64,000 nucleotides of DNA from Marinobacter excellens HL-55 (lineage in GTDB: Bacteria > Pseudomonadota > Gammaproteobacteria > Pseudomonadales > Oleiphilaceae). The stretch lies in assembly GCA_001314845.1 (NCBI GenBank), contig LJZQ01000001.1, forward strand, positions 124,001 to 188,000. The letters run 5' to 3'. Positions 1 to 9,234 of the stretch are shown in pieces; the stretch's first letter is position 1; the number at the start of each line of letters is the position of its first letter. A model generated the notes under the pieces. It was not told the origin of the DNA. It worked only from the letters and a program-made list of their open reading frames with translations, and did no database searches. The translations under genes and the position numbers were made by a program.

Positions 1-342
1 TACGTGGTGGGTGTTTTTCGTCATATCAACATGACCATCCTGCACTTCGCGCCGCTGCGGCGGTTTTTGCATCAGGACCCGGAATACGCGCTGAAGATGC
101 TCACGTCGTCCCACTCCACGCTGCACGCGCGCACGGTGGAAGTGAACACCCGCTTACTGAAAGATCAAGTGCGCTCGGGTCATCTCAGCCCGCCCATGAA
201 CGTTCAAAGCCTGTCCTACTTTATGGTTCGTATTGCGGAATCCTGCCTGTACAGCGACATCATCGGCGGCCGCGAGCCCCGGGATGAAGAACTGGAAGAT
301 GCCTGCACCGCAGTGAGAATTCTTCTGGGCGGAAAAGTCTGA
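1..342 (+). CDS. TetR/AcrR-type regulator, C-terminal part (cut by window edge)
   Basis: The reading frame is open to the left edge of the window, so only about the last 113 residues are present and the first visible GTG codons are probably internal. The all-helical sequence (HINMTILHFAPLRRFLHQDP, later YFMVRIAESCLYSDIIGG) resembles the ligand-binding C-terminal half of TetR-family repressors of the QsdR type. The DNA-binding helix-turn-helix would lie outside the window, so the family call rests on this half alone. It ends in TGA and is followed by a 140-base gap before the next gene on the same strand. The target genes cannot be inferred from here. Confidence 0.5.
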   Translation, partial: YVVGVFRHINMTILHFAPLRRFLHQDPEYALKMLTSSHSTLHARTVEVNTRLLKDQVRSGHLSPPMNVQSLSYFMVRIAESCLYSDIIGGREPRDEELEDACTAVRILLGGKV

Positions 343-482
343 GCCCTCTCCACCCCGCCGTCGAACTCTGGCAAACCCGGTGACCCCCGACTAAGCTAAG
401 CAAACCACACAAAAATACCCGCGGACCTGACCCACACAAGTGAAATTTCAGGGGCAAGGCCGCCAACGCAAAGGAGCGCGTT

Positions 483-1079
483 ATGCCAGTGCAACCCACC
501 CGAATTCTGTCGCCACTCAGCCTTCTGATCCCTGCTGTGATCCTGACCTGCCTCCTGATATCACCGAAGGCCTTTGCCCAGAACCTGACCGAAGCCAACG
601 TGCGCGCCTTTCTGGACAGCCTGCAGGCAGCCGAGCCCGTAATGATGGAACATGAAGAAGAACTGGAAGCCCTGACTGATCAGTCTGACGACACCGATTT
701 TTCCGCGATTTTCTCTTCTGGCCTGGAGAAAATGAAAGGCCATGCCATGTACCAGGACCTGGAGCGCGTGGCGAAGCGCCACGGTTTTTCCAGCATCAAG
801 CAATGGGCAAAGACCGGTGATCAGATCTTCCAGGCCTGGATCGCCCTGGAAATGGACGAGCAGCGCCCTTCGCAACAAGAGATGCAACAGGCACTGGCCG
901 AGATCGAAAGCAGCCCCCACATGACGCCAGAACAAAAAGAGCAGATGAAAGCCATGATGGGCTCAGCTATGACCACCATGAACCAGGCCAGCGATGTGCC
1001 AAACGACAACAAACGCGCGGTCCGGCCCTTTATGGACGAATTGCGGGCCATGTCTGAGGATGAAGACAGCGGCTGGTAA
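483..1079 (+). CDS. secreted hypothetical protein
   Basis: A 198-residue protein with a clear N-terminal signal peptide (hydrophobic stretch at residues 10-30, probable cleavage after AFA near residue 32). The mature part is helical, rich in Glu, Gln and Met, and has no cysteine and no motif I recognise. The start is supported by AAGGAG about 8 bases upstream. A strong bidirectional terminator follows it, so it appears to be a single-gene transcript. It is probably periplasmic. I do not recognise the family. Confidence 0.75.
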   Translation: MPVQPTRILSPLSLLIPAVILTCLLISPKAFAQNLTEANVRAFLDSLQAAEPVMMEHEEELEALTDQSDDTDFSAIFSSGLEKMKGHAMYQDLERVAKRHGFSSIKQWAKTGDQIFQAWIALEMDEQRPSQQEMQQALAEIESSPHMTPEQKEQMKAMMGSAMTTMNQASDVPNDNKRAVRPFMDELRAMSEDEDSGW

Positions 1080-1122
1080 ACCGGGCACCAGAACGGATGC
1101 AGCGAAAGCTGCCCCAGCACCC

Positions 1123-1163
1123 ATAAAAAACCCGGCAGCTGTCGCCAGTGCCGGGTTTTTTAT
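1123..1163. terminator. bidirectional Rho-independent terminator
   Basis: A perfect stem, CCCGGCA pairing with TGCCGGG around an 11-base loop, is flanked by A6 on the left and T6 on the right. It therefore works in both directions, and it lies between two convergent genes (the secreted hypothetical and the NSS symporter). Confidence 0.92.
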
Positions 1164-1182
1164 GGCCTGAAGCAGGCGAATG

Positions 1183-2577
1183 TCAGCCAAACAGGCTGTA
1201 TGCAAAGATGATCGCCACAGCAACCGGTGTTACGTAACGGATCAGGTTGTACCAAAGGGTAAAGCTGCCGTCCTTCATCACCAGATCGCTCTGCAACGAT
1301 TCTTTCGCCACAAACCAACCTACGAACAAGGCGGTCAGCAAACCAGACAGCGGCAGCATAACGTTGGCGGTGAAGTAGTCCAGCAAATCGAAGATGGTCT
1401 TGCCTTCAAAGGCCTCGAACATGCCCAGCGGCGCAAAGCCGGACCAGACGTTCAACGACAGGATAGAGGCAATACCCAGAGCCCAGCACAAGCCACCTAC
1501 CAGCACTGCGCTGCCGGTACGGGCCAGTTCAGTTTTCTCTTCAACCCACTCGACCACCGGCTCCAGCAGTGAAATACCGGACGTCCAGGCCGCAAACAAC
1601 AGCAGGATAAAGAACAGGGTTCCGAACAATTCGCCCATCGGCATGGCACCGAACGCCAACGGCAGGGTGATAAAGATCAGACCCGGGCCTTCGCTGGCCT
1701 CCAGACCATTGGCAAATACCAGCGGGAAAATCGCCAGACCGGCCAGCAGCGCAACCACGGTATCCATAATGCCGACCGTAATAGCGGTGCGACCAATAGA
1801 CACGTCGCGGCTCAGGTAAGAGCCGTAGGCCATCATGATTGCCATACCCAGGCTCAAGGTGAAGAAAGCGTGACCAAGAGCAACCAGCACACCCTTAACA
1901 CTCAGCGCGCTGAAATCGGGGGTAAACAGGAAGCTAACCGCCTCACCGAAATGCCCGGTGGTGGTGGCATAGCCGACAACCACCAGCAACAGGATCAACA
2001 ACGCCGGCATCAGGATGGTGACCGCACGTTCCAGACCGCCTTTCAGGCCACGGGAAACCACAAACACCACCAACGCCATGAACACGGTATGCCAGATCAG
2101 CAATTTGGCGGGACTGGCCAGCAAACCGCCAAACAGGTCACCGACCGATTCTGCCGTGCCACCGGTGAAATCGCCCATAGCCGCATGGCCGATATAGGAT
2201 GCAGCCCAGCCACCAATCACCGAGTAGAACGACAGGATGATAAAGGCAGCCAGCATGCCGACAATGGCAGAAATCCGCCAGGCCGGTGACGCCAGGTTGC
2301 GCTCGGCCACCAATCTGAAACTGGTGATCGGGTTGTGGCGACCGTTACGGCCGATAAACACCTCTGCCATCATGATCGGAATACCGACGATGAAAATACA
2401 GAGCAGATAGACCAGTACGAAGGCGCCACCACCGTTTTCACCGGTGACGTAAGGGAACTTCCAGATATTACCGAGGCCAACAGCGGAACCGGTCGCTGCC
2501 AGGATAAACGCGAACTTGGACGACCAGAGTCCGCGAGCCCCGTTACCGCCGTTTGAAGCGGAGTTGGACTGTGTCAT
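1183..2577 (-). CDS. sodium-dependent transporter, NSS/SNF family
   Basis: A 464-residue inner-membrane protein of the neurotransmitter:sodium symporter family (LeuT fold), which imports amino acids or related amines with Na+. The diagnostic TM1 signature is near residues 24-50 (FILAATGSAVGLGNIWKFPY, then NGGGAFVLVY), where unwound TM1 binds Na+ and substrate. There are about 11 hydrophobic segments, a usual number for bacterial members. The ATG start has AGGAAG about 8 bases upstream. It is transcribed alone towards a shared bidirectional terminator. The substrate cannot be told from sequence. Confidence 0.93.
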   Translation of the reverse strand: MTQSNSASNGGNGARGLWSSKFAFILAATGSAVGLGNIWKFPYVTGENGGGAFVLVYLLCIFIVGIPIMMAEVFIGRNGRHNPITSFRLVAERNLASPAWRISAIVGMLAAFIILSFYSVIGGWAASYIGHAAMGDFTGGTAESVGDLFGGLLASPAKLLIWHTVFMALVVFVVSRGLKGGLERAVTILMPALLILLLVVVGYATTTGHFGEAVSFLFTPDFSALSVKGVLVALGHAFFTLSLGMAIMMAYGSYLSRDVSIGRTAITVGIMDTVVALLAGLAIFPLVFANGLEASEGPGLIFITLPLAFGAMPMGELFGTLFFILLLFAAWTSGISLLEPVVEWVEEKTELARTGSAVLVGGLCWALGIASILSLNVWSGFAPLGMFEAFEGKTIFDLLDYFTANVMLPLSGLLTALFVGWFVAKESLQSDLVMKDGSFTLWYNLIRYVTPVAVAIIFAYSLFG

Positions 2578-2609
2578 GAGTTTTCTTCCTGTGCTTTTGG
2601 CTGAGGAAA

Positions 2610-2817
2610 CTACGAATTGAAAGTGCGCCGGGCGAGTTGCTCGGGCTGTTGGGCGGGGATTCTGCCAGATTTACTGGCAAACCGCGAGATCAGATCTTTC
2701 AGGCCACGGGCCATGCCCCACCAGAATAATCACGGTTGCCAGTAGCGCCGAGTCGAGCTGGAGCGCGCCCAGACTGAGCCCCACGGATAACCCGAAGAGC
2801 CAGCCGGACCGCATCAT
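2610..2817 (-). pseudogene. possible small membrane protein gene with a one-base frameshift
   Basis: This lies in the 301-base gap between the NSS and DMT transporter genes, which holds nothing else I can name. One frame (2817 down to 2671) starts MMRSGWLFGLSVGLSLG and runs through a hydrophobic helix to ATVIILVG. A second frame (2714 down to 2610) continues MARGLKDLISRFASKSG to a stop. Removing one G from the G4 run at the junction joins them into a plausible protein of about 68 residues: one transmembrane helix and a basic tail. It could be a real gene broken by an indel, a base-calling error, or chance. Confidence 0.3.
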
Positions 2818-2878
2818 CGACACAGCTCGGTTGGCACCCTTTCTTTAGATTGTAAGCCAGGCAACAGCTGCGCAGCGG

Positions 2879-3754
2879 CTAACGGGATGGCGCCAAAACC
2901 CGGGCGCGAGGGTGATAGCGGGCGTTGATCCACAGCGAAAACGCGATCACTGCGCCGCCCATGGCCAGGCGCAGCAAGTCAGCGTCCCGATTCCAGATCA
3001 GTAGGTTCACCAGCAGACCGGCCGGCACCAGGGCATTGTTCATGACTGCCAGGGTGCCGGCGTCGACCTCACAGGCACCGCGGTTCCACAGATACAGCCC
3101 CAAGCCGGAAGCGGCCAGTCCCAGCCAACCCAGAATGCCCCATTGCAGCATGGTGGTTGGCAGCTTGTCCGGATTGCCAAACACCATGAACGACGGCAAC
3201 GCGATAACCAGAGCGCCCAGAAAGAAGTACCCGAAGGTGCGATAGCCCGGCAACTCCAGCGGGTAACGCTTCATCACATGCTTGTAGCCCACCTGGCCGG
3301 CGGCAAAGGTGAAGTTGGCCACCTGCAGCAGTAGAAAACCGGTAATAAAGTCGTCACTGAGGCCATCGTAGCGGATAATGCCGGCACCCAGGGTGGCGAT
3401 TGCCGCAGCCAGCAAGGCCACGGGCGAAAACCGGCGAGACAGGGCATCGTCTACCAGGGTCACGTAAAGCGGAGTAAAGATGGTGAACAGCAGCACTTCC
3501 GGTACGCTGAGGTAGCTGAAGGATCGGTAAAGGCATAGGTAAGTGATACCAAACTGAAGCATGCCGGTGACCAGTATGCCCAGCTTCATCCCACCCGGCA
3601 CACCCCGCCAGCGGGTGAAGGGCAGGAACACCACCGCCGCGAGCAACACCCGGGTCAGCACCGCAAAGTCACTGTCCACCTGGCCGGCCAGAAACTCGCC
3701 GATCAGACTGAATGAGAACGCCCACAGGGCCGTCACCAGAACCAGTAATGCCAT
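2879..3754 (-). CDS. DMT-superfamily transporter (EamA domains)
   Basis: A 291-residue inner-membrane protein with ten predicted hydrophobic helices in two EamA repeats, the normal size for the 10-TMS drug/metabolite exporter families. The N-terminal ALWAFSFSLIGE and the second-repeat motif around LGWLGLAASGLGLYLWNRG fit the carboxylate/amino acid/amine transporter group. Members usually export metabolites or amino acids, but the substrate is unknown here. An AGG-containing site precedes the ATG. It is divergent from the MATE gene. Confidence 0.85.
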   Translation of the reverse strand: MALLVLVTALWAFSFSLIGEFLAGQVDSDFAVLTRVLLAAVVFLPFTRWRGVPGGMKLGILVTGMLQFGITYLCLYRSFSYLSVPEVLLFTIFTPLYVTLVDDALSRRFSPVALLAAAIATLGAGIIRYDGLSDDFITGFLLLQVANFTFAAGQVGYKHVMKRYPLELPGYRTFGYFFLGALVIALPSFMVFGNPDKLPTTMLQWGILGWLGLAASGLGLYLWNRGACEVDAGTLAVMNNALVPAGLLVNLLIWNRDADLLRLAMGGAVIAFSLWINARYHPRARVLAPSR

Positions 3755-3924
3755 GCCACCACACCTGAAACGTCGGGAGCGCTACTTTACTCGTTTTGTT
3801 CGTATTATCCAGCCCGACAAGCGGTGCAAACCCCTACGAGCCCCACCCGGGTGAATCGGGTAACATGGCCGGCAACAGCCGTTTACCGTTTAACCATCCA
3901 CTTTGTATTGAAGCCCGAAACCCC

Positions 3925-5325
3925 ATGGACGAAAGTCATCAGCCGTTACCTGAAGTCCGCCAGCCCCTCGTCCAACGGACCCTGACCGAATGGAAAACCC
4001 TGGCCATTCTCGGGGGCCCGATCCTGATCGCCCAAGTTGCGCAGATGGCCAATGGTGTCATAGATACGGTGATGGCGGGCCACGCGAGCGCAGAGGACCT
4101 GGCCGCGGTCGGCATTGGCAGCAGCCTATGGATGCCACTGTTCCTGTTTTTTATGGGTCTGCTCGGCGCACTGCAGCCGATCATTTCTGGCTACAACGGC
4201 GCCCGCACCCCCCGCAAGATCATGCCCGCCACCTGGCAAGGGCTGTACATCGCCGGTGTTGGCTCTGTGATCATGGCGCTGCTGCTGACCAATGTGCACC
4301 CGGTTCTGTCCATGTTGAAAATGGACACCAACACGGCGGGCATCACCCAGGGCTACCTGAACGCCTTCGCCTGGGGCATTCCCGCCATGCTGCTGATGAA
4401 CGCTTTACGTGGGCTGACCGACGGGCTTGGCCACACCCGGGTGATCATGGCCTTCTCGCTGCTAAGCACCCTGATAAACCTGCCGCTGAATTACATTTTC
4501 ATCTACGGCAAGTTCGGGCTGCCCGCCATGGGCGGTGTCGGCTGTGGCTGGGCTACGTCTTTGTCGAACGGTACCGCCGCCATCGCCTTGCTGATTTATC
4601 TGAACCGGAGCCGCACCTTCCGCCAGTTTCACCTGTTGGCGGACTGGGTAAAGCCCAACTGGCCAGGCATTCGGTACATTCTGGCGATCGGCATCCCGAT
4701 CGGCTTTACCATTTTTGTTGAGGCCAGCATGTTCTCGGTGATTGCGCTGTTTCTGGCGCCACTGGGGCCGATTGTGGTGGCGGGCCATCAGATCGCCCTG
4801 AACGTGGTGTCTTTGCTGTTCATGCTGCCGCTGAGCATCGGCATGGCGTTAACGCTGCGGGTCAGCTTTCTGGTGGGAGCGCGAGCGCCGGACACCGCCC
4901 GGCTGATTTCACGGAGTTCACTGATTCTGGCTTCAGCAGTGGCGTTGGTGTTTGCGACCCTGCTGTTGGTGTTTTCTGACGCCATCGCCGCTCTGTACAC
5001 CAGCGACCCCGACGTGCGGGCGGTAACCGTTCGTCTACTGGCCTTTGCCGCCCTGTTCCAGATTGCCGACGTTATTCAGGTTACCTGCATCAGCGCCCTC
5101 CGGGGCTACAAAGACACCCGCATCCCCATGTTCATCATGCTGTTTTCATTCTGGGTGTTGGGGTTGCCGCTGGGTTATGTGCTGGCCTTTACCGACTGGC
5201 TGCTGCCAGAGCTGGGCGCTGCCGGGTTCTGGGTGGGTCTTACCGCCGGGTTGACGTCTGCCAGCCTGCTGTTGGGCTGGCGACTGTTCCGCTATCGGAC
5301 AAAGGCGGCGAATGCCGTCACGTAG
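3925..5325 (+). CDS. MATE family multidrug efflux protein
   Basis: A 466-residue cation-coupled multidrug/toxin exporter of the NorM type. Two MatE repeats are visible: the first begins at ILGGPILIAQVAQMANGVIDTVMAGH, whose first 20 residues carry the conserved Q and D of TM1-2, and the second near GIPIGFTIFVEAS. About 12 hydrophobic segments are present. The frame is open further upstream (ATG at 3865 and beyond), but the ATG at 3925 gives the usual family N-terminus. No strong Shine-Dalgarno decides the start. It converges on a diguanylate cyclase gene 16 bases away. Confidence 0.9.
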   Translation: MDESHQPLPEVRQPLVQRTLTEWKTLAILGGPILIAQVAQMANGVIDTVMAGHASAEDLAAVGIGSSLWMPLFLFFMGLLGALQPIISGYNGARTPRKIMPATWQGLYIAGVGSVIMALLLTNVHPVLSMLKMDTNTAGITQGYLNAFAWGIPAMLLMNALRGLTDGLGHTRVIMAFSLLSTLINLPLNYIFIYGKFGLPAMGGVGCGWATSLSNGTAAIALLIYLNRSRTFRQFHLLADWVKPNWPGIRYILAIGIPIGFTIFVEASMFSVIALFLAPLGPIVVAGHQIALNVVSLLFMLPLSIGMALTLRVSFLVGARAPDTARLISRSSLILASAVALVFATLLLVFSDAIAALYTSDPDVRAVTVRLLAFAALFQIADVIQVTCISALRGYKDTRIPMFIMLFSFWVLGLPLGYVLAFTDWLLPELGAAGFWVGLTAGLTSASLLLGWRLFRYRTKAANAVT

Positions 5326-5341
5326 ATCAGTCACATAGTGA

Positions 5342-6346
5342 TCAGGCGGGGACAGCAGCCGGTTGAGTAACGCCATCGGCAAAGACAATCCGGTCCCGGC
5401 CGGACTGCTTGGCTTTGTAGAGTGCCTCGTCGGCCCTGGTCAGCCAGCTGTCGACACTCTCACCATGACGCAGCAATGCGACCCCAAACGACGAGGTGAC
5501 CTGACCGCCGGGGTACTTCAGGTGCTTGCGCAACACTCCTTGCAGGTTATCCATCACCCGCTGCAGGCTGTCACCATCCACACCCGGCAACAGCAACACG
5601 AATTCCTCTCCGCCGTAGCGAAACAACTGATCGGATTTCCGTGTGTTGTGGTCAATCAAAGCCACCAGATCGGTCAGCACGTTATCGCCCACTCCGTGGC
5701 CGTATACGTCATTGATCTGTTTGAAGTGATCAAGGTCCAGCATCACCAGGGCGTAGGGCAAGCCAGTGCGTTCAGCATTTGAGGCTGCCAGATCCAGCTC
5801 TTCATCCATCGAGCGCCGGTTTTTCACCCCGGTAAGCGGATCAATCGTGGCCAGGTGTTCCAAACGCTCCCGCTGATCCTGGTTACGGTAGGCGAAGACA
5901 TAAGCGCAGGCGCTAACGGTCGCCGCCGTCGCCGCAAAAGTCCACATTTGCACGTTTGAACTGAATGCCGTTTCAATGGACATCAAAACCAGCACCGACG
6001 TGACGTTCAGGGCCGCTGCAACACGGCTGGACACCAGAAAGAATGTGGTTACCAGGCAGGGATACAGCCAGAACAGGCCAGCCTCTCCCATCACTGCACC
6101 GACCAGAACCGCGCCAACACAGATGATAAACGCTAGCACCATACCACTGCGCCGGGTATCACCAGTCAGCCAGGCACGGGCCAGACTGCCCACAATCCCC
6201 GCCAGAATACCCAGATCAATCAGCCCTGCCACCACATTACCCTGCACAAACCGCATGATGGCGAAGGGCGTGATGCCGATGATCGCGCAGATGCCAAGCA
6301 GAGTGATAATGGATAATCTAAAGTCGTTTTTAAGGCGGTGGAACAT
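5342..6346 (-). CDS. membrane-bound diguanylate cyclase (GGDEF)
   Basis: A 334-residue c-di-GMP synthase. The N-terminal 150 residues form about five membrane helices acting as sensor or anchor. The GGDEF domain runs from about residue 165 (TIDPLTGVKNRRSMDEEL) to the end, with an intact active site GGEEF at 245-249 and a conserved LDLDHFKQIND stretch. An RxxD inhibitory site (RKSD, 236-239) lies exactly five residues before GGEEF, so product feedback inhibition is expected. The ligand of the membrane domain is unknown. The ribosome-binding site is weak and the start is less certain than the family. Confidence 0.92.
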   Translation of the reverse strand: MFHRLKNDFRLSIITLLGICAIIGITPFAIMRFVQGNVVAGLIDLGILAGIVGSLARAWLTGDTRRSGMVLAFIICVGAVLVGAVMGEAGLFWLYPCLVTTFFLVSSRVAAALNVTSVLVLMSIETAFSSNVQMWTFAATAATVSACAYVFAYRNQDQRERLEHLATIDPLTGVKNRRSMDEELDLAASNAERTGLPYALVMLDLDHFKQINDVYGHGVGDNVLTDLVALIDHNTRKSDQLFRYGGEEFVLLLPGVDGDSLQRVMDNLQGVLRKHLKYPGGQVTSSFGVALLRHGESVDSWLTRADEALYKAKQSGRDRIVFADGVTQPAAVPA

Positions 6347-6588
6347 TCAGTAATGTGTCCAGATGACTTCGGTTTAGGTTCGAGAATAGCGCAAGCTCAT
6401 GACCCGGTCGCCAAGCCGCTACGATTCTTAACAATTCTATTTCTAAATACGACCCAAAGTGACGTGCATCACAAAATCGGTTTTACTAACATCTGATAAC
6501 TATCATTAACTGACACACTGGAACAGCCGGAAATTCTAGAATCGTCGCAAACTGTAGAGCCCCCGACTAGAAAAGGTAAAGAGACTCT

Positions 6589-7713
6589 TTGGACGCACTA
6601 ATACGCATCGCCCCCGGGGCACTCACCATCGGCCGGCCGCTACCCTGGGACGTTTTTGACGCAGATGGCCAAATTCTGCTCCGCCAGGGTTATGTGATCC
6701 AAACCAACTCTCAGCTTGAGCAGTTGTTTGAGCGGGGGCGGTTCAAGCCCCGGAAAATCGAGCGCCCCAAAGAAGAGGTGTTTGAAGATCAGCGTCAGCG
6801 CAATCCATTTGCCGACTATGCTGACTTGCTCTCAACCCTGGAAATCACGCTCAAGGCCATCACCTCAGAAGACCCGTCTGCGCAAAAGCGATTACTAGGG
6901 CTGAGCCGAATGCTGGAAAGAACCTGCCAGGCATCGCCAGATGCCAGCCTGGCGTTGGTTCATCTGTACACCATCGGCCCCACCATCCACGAACAAATTC
7001 TGCTCTATGGCATTCTGTGCCATTTTACCGCTCGCCAGTTCGGACTGGATGAAAAACGCATCAGCGTGCTGACCGCCGCCGCGCTAACGGCAAATCTGGC
7101 GCTGGTGCCGGTTGCTGATCAACTGAACGCGTCGAACAAGGTGCTGACGGACGAGCAGCGTGGCGTCATCCGAAAGCATCCCGAGCGCAGCATTCAGGCC
7201 CTGAAAGCAGCCGGCATCACCAATAAGCTGTTGTTGAAGATCATCGCCCAGCACCATGAGCAGGCGGATGGCTCCGGCTACCCGGAGGGTCTGAGCGGAA
7301 CCGACATTCTACCGGAGGCTGAGATCCTAGCGCTGTCAGAGCGCTATGTCGCCATGATCACCAAACGTGCCTACCGTAACCGGATGAACATCAGTGAGGC
7401 TCGCAAGCTGATCGCCACCCTGGGTGATGGAAAGTTCCGGCCAGCAATTCCCCGATCGTTACTGCAGGTACTCGGGGATTACCCGCCGGGCATGCTGGTC
7501 AGGCTCGACAACAACGAGATGGGCGTCGTCACCAGCCGTTCGGCAAGGGGGGGGGGGCCATTTGTAAAAGCCATTTTCGGACCAAGGGGCAACCGCTACA
7601 ACGGCACGTTTGAACGCGACACCAGCTTGCTGGAATACAACATTCGAGGGCCAGAAGAGCCTGAAATCATGCCCTCCATGGACTTCAGCCTGCTCTGGGG
7701 CTTTCGCGCCTGA
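6589..7713 (+). CDS. HD-GYP-like protein with degenerate HD motif
   Basis: A 374-residue cytoplasmic protein starting at TTG after AAAGGTAAAGAG. The middle carries the HD-GYP signature HHEQADGSGYP at residues 222-232 and the preceding LTDEQRGVIRKHPERSIQAL, as in c-di-GMP phosphodiesterases. The HDIGK metal-binding block expected near residues 165-175 reads ALTANLALVPV, so the His-Asp pair that names the family is absent. Catalysis is therefore doubtful and a binding or scaffold role is possible. The N-terminal 60 residues (DVFDADGQILLRQGYVI) resemble the small domain often preceding HD-GYP in marine bacteria. An 11-G run lies in the coding frame near codon 320. Confidence 0.8.
   Translation: MDALIRIAPGALTIGRPLPWDVFDADGQILLRQGYVIQTNSQLEQLFERGRFKPRKIERPKEEVFEDQRQRNPFADYADLLSTLEITLKAITSEDPSAQKRLLGLSRMLERTCQASPDASLALVHLYTIGPTIHEQILLYGILCHFTARQFGLDEKRISVLTAAALTANLALVPVADQLNASNKVLTDEQRGVIRKHPERSIQALKAAGITNKLLLKIIAQHHEQADGSGYPEGLSGTDILPEAEILALSERYVAMITKRAYRNRMNISEARKLIATLGDGKFRPAIPRSLLQVLGDYPPGMLVRLDNNEMGVVTSRSARGGGPFVKAIFGPRGNRYNGTFERDTSLLEYNIRGPEEPEIMPSMDFSLLWGFRA
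7547..7557 (+). repeat. 11-G homopolymer inside coding sequence
   Basis: Eleven consecutive G residues encode the end of an Arg codon and three Gly codons (SARGGGPF) in the HD-GYP-like gene. Tracts of this length slip during replication, so the reading frame after codon 320 may vary between cells. As written, the frame is intact and the C-terminal 50 residues look like normal coding sequence. Confidence 0.95.
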
Positions 7714-7729
7714 CCCTCACCGGACCGAT

Positions 7730-8575
7730 TTACACCAACCCGAGCGCTTTGGCATGGTGGTTGAGGTGATCCTCAATAAATGAGGCTATAAAGAAGTAGC
7801 TGTGATCATAGCCACGGTGCATGCGCAGATTGATGTGATGGTGAAACTTCTCACAGGCATCGACCAACGCATCAGGATTCAGCTGACTCTCGAGAAAATC
7901 ATCCGCTGTGCCCTGATCCACCAGCAAGGGTAGTCGCTCTTCCGCCGTAGCAATCAATCTGGTGGCGTCCCACTGCTCCCACGCGCTCTGGTCTTCTCCA
8001 AGATAACCAGTAAAAGCCTTCTGGCCCCAGGGACAGGCCATCGGGTGAGCGATAGGCGCAAACGCCGACACCGATTTATACAGCCCCGGGTTCTTCAAAG
8101 CGCAGATCAGCGCACCATGGCCGCCCATCGAGTGACCACTGATGGTCCGGTCGTCGGTCAGCGGCAGCTCACTTTCGAGCAACTGAGGCAACTCTTTGGT
8201 CACGTAGTCGTACATGCGGTAGTGAGGCGCCCAGGGTTGCTCGGTGGCGTTCACATAAAAACCGGCACCACTGCCGAAATCGTAGCTGTCGTCTTCTCCG
8301 GGCAGATTGACCCCGCGCGGGCTGGTGTCCGGGCAAACAATAGCCAACCCGAGTGTCGCCGCCAGCTTCTGGGCGCCTGCTTTTTGCATGAAGTTCTGGT
8401 CGGTACAGGTCAACCCGGACAACCAGTACAGCACCGGAACGGATCTGGCGTTATGACCAAGTGCCGCGGGAGGCAGGAAGACTGCGAACTCCATACCGCA
8501 TTTCAGCGCGACCGAGGTGTGGCGATACCGGCGGTGTTCACCGTCAAAACAGACATTGGTGGCTAACAGTTCCAT
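7730..8575 (-). CDS. fghA: S-formylglutathione hydrolase
   Basis: A 281-residue alpha/beta hydrolase (esterase D family) that hydrolyses S-formylglutathione to formate and glutathione in formaldehyde detoxification. The nucleophile motif GHSMGGHGAL and the upstream SGLTCTDQNFMQKAG are characteristic. The catalytic Asp (DQGTADDF) and His (MHRGYDHSYFFI) are visible towards the C-terminus. Length matches the family. AGGAAG precedes the ATG. The usual partner, glutathione-dependent formaldehyde dehydrogenase, is not next to it. The downstream HD-GYP gene is convergent. Confidence 0.95.
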   Translation of the reverse strand: MELLATNVCFDGEHRRYRHTSVALKCGMEFAVFLPPAALGHNARSVPVLYWLSGLTCTDQNFMQKAGAQKLAATLGLAIVCPDTSPRGVNLPGEDDSYDFGSGAGFYVNATEQPWAPHYRMYDYVTKELPQLLESELPLTDDRTISGHSMGGHGALICALKNPGLYKSVSAFAPIAHPMACPWGQKAFTGYLGEDQSAWEQWDATRLIATAEERLPLLVDQGTADDFLESQLNPDALVDACEKFHHHINLRMHRGYDHSYFFIASFIEDHLNHHAKALGLV

Positions 8576-8604
8576 AGACTTCCTGACATTGTTGGTTGAT
8601 CGGA

Positions 8605-9036
8605 TCAGTCATCAACGTTGGCAAACCGTTGCTTTTCGATGGTGTTTCCCGATTTCGCCAGCTGCGACAGGATAGCAGTACGAGTCACAATACCAACCAG
8701 TTTTCCATGATCAACCACCGGGTACACTTTTGGCTTGCCCGCCCCGAGGTTTTGCGCAAGATCAATCACCGACATGTCTGGTGTCACCGTCAACGGCTGG
8801 TGGAACATGACGTCATCAACAATGGGGTCACCCTCATCGTGATAATTGCTGACCAACAGCGCGTGAATGCAGTCCTGCTCCGACACGAAACCCAATACCT
8901 GCCGACGGTCATCCACCACCGGCAGACCGGTTACGTGGTTGTCCAGCAGCGCTTTAACCACCTTGCCCAGTGGTGTACCACAACGGATGGGTTCGATGTG
9001 ATTCCACATCACTTCAGAAATCTTCAGTGAACGCAT
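8605..9036 (-). CDS. tandem CBS-domain protein
   Basis: A 143-residue soluble protein made of two CBS domains (roughly residues 8-62, with VTGLPVVDDRRQVLGFVSE, and 75-132, with VYPVVDHGKLVGIVTR). Such pairs bind adenine nucleotides and act as stand-alone sensors. The ATG at 9036 is preferred to the in-frame TTG six bases upstream because GGGAG sits about 6 bases before it. It lies 29 bases upstream of the S-formylglutathione hydrolase gene on the same strand, so co-transcription is possible. The partner protein is unknown. Confidence 0.9.
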   Translation of the reverse strand: MRSLKISEVMWNHIEPIRCGTPLGKVVKALLDNHVTGLPVVDDRRQVLGFVSEQDCIHALLVSNYHDEGDPIVDDVMFHQPLTVTPDMSVIDLAQNLGAGKPKVYPVVDHGKLVGIVTRTAILSQLAKSGNTIEKQRFANVDD

Positions 9037-9234
9037 GGGCAACTCCCTCGAGACGATGATGCGGGCGCTGAAAACAGCGCCTCCAATGCCTTAAACATAG
9101 GCAAATCCGGACAAAAATGAAAACAGCAGCCCGGGAAACGGTTTACATGACGGAATAGTCGACTAAACTCAACAGGTTACGCCCTCGCGGGCAAATCAAT
9201 TACGACTCATCCGTGGTCAATAATGGGAGACCCC

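Noticed and set aside
9043..9234. Glycine riboswitch in front of the alanine/glycine symporter
   Set aside because: None of the conserved aptamer core sequences could be found in the leader.
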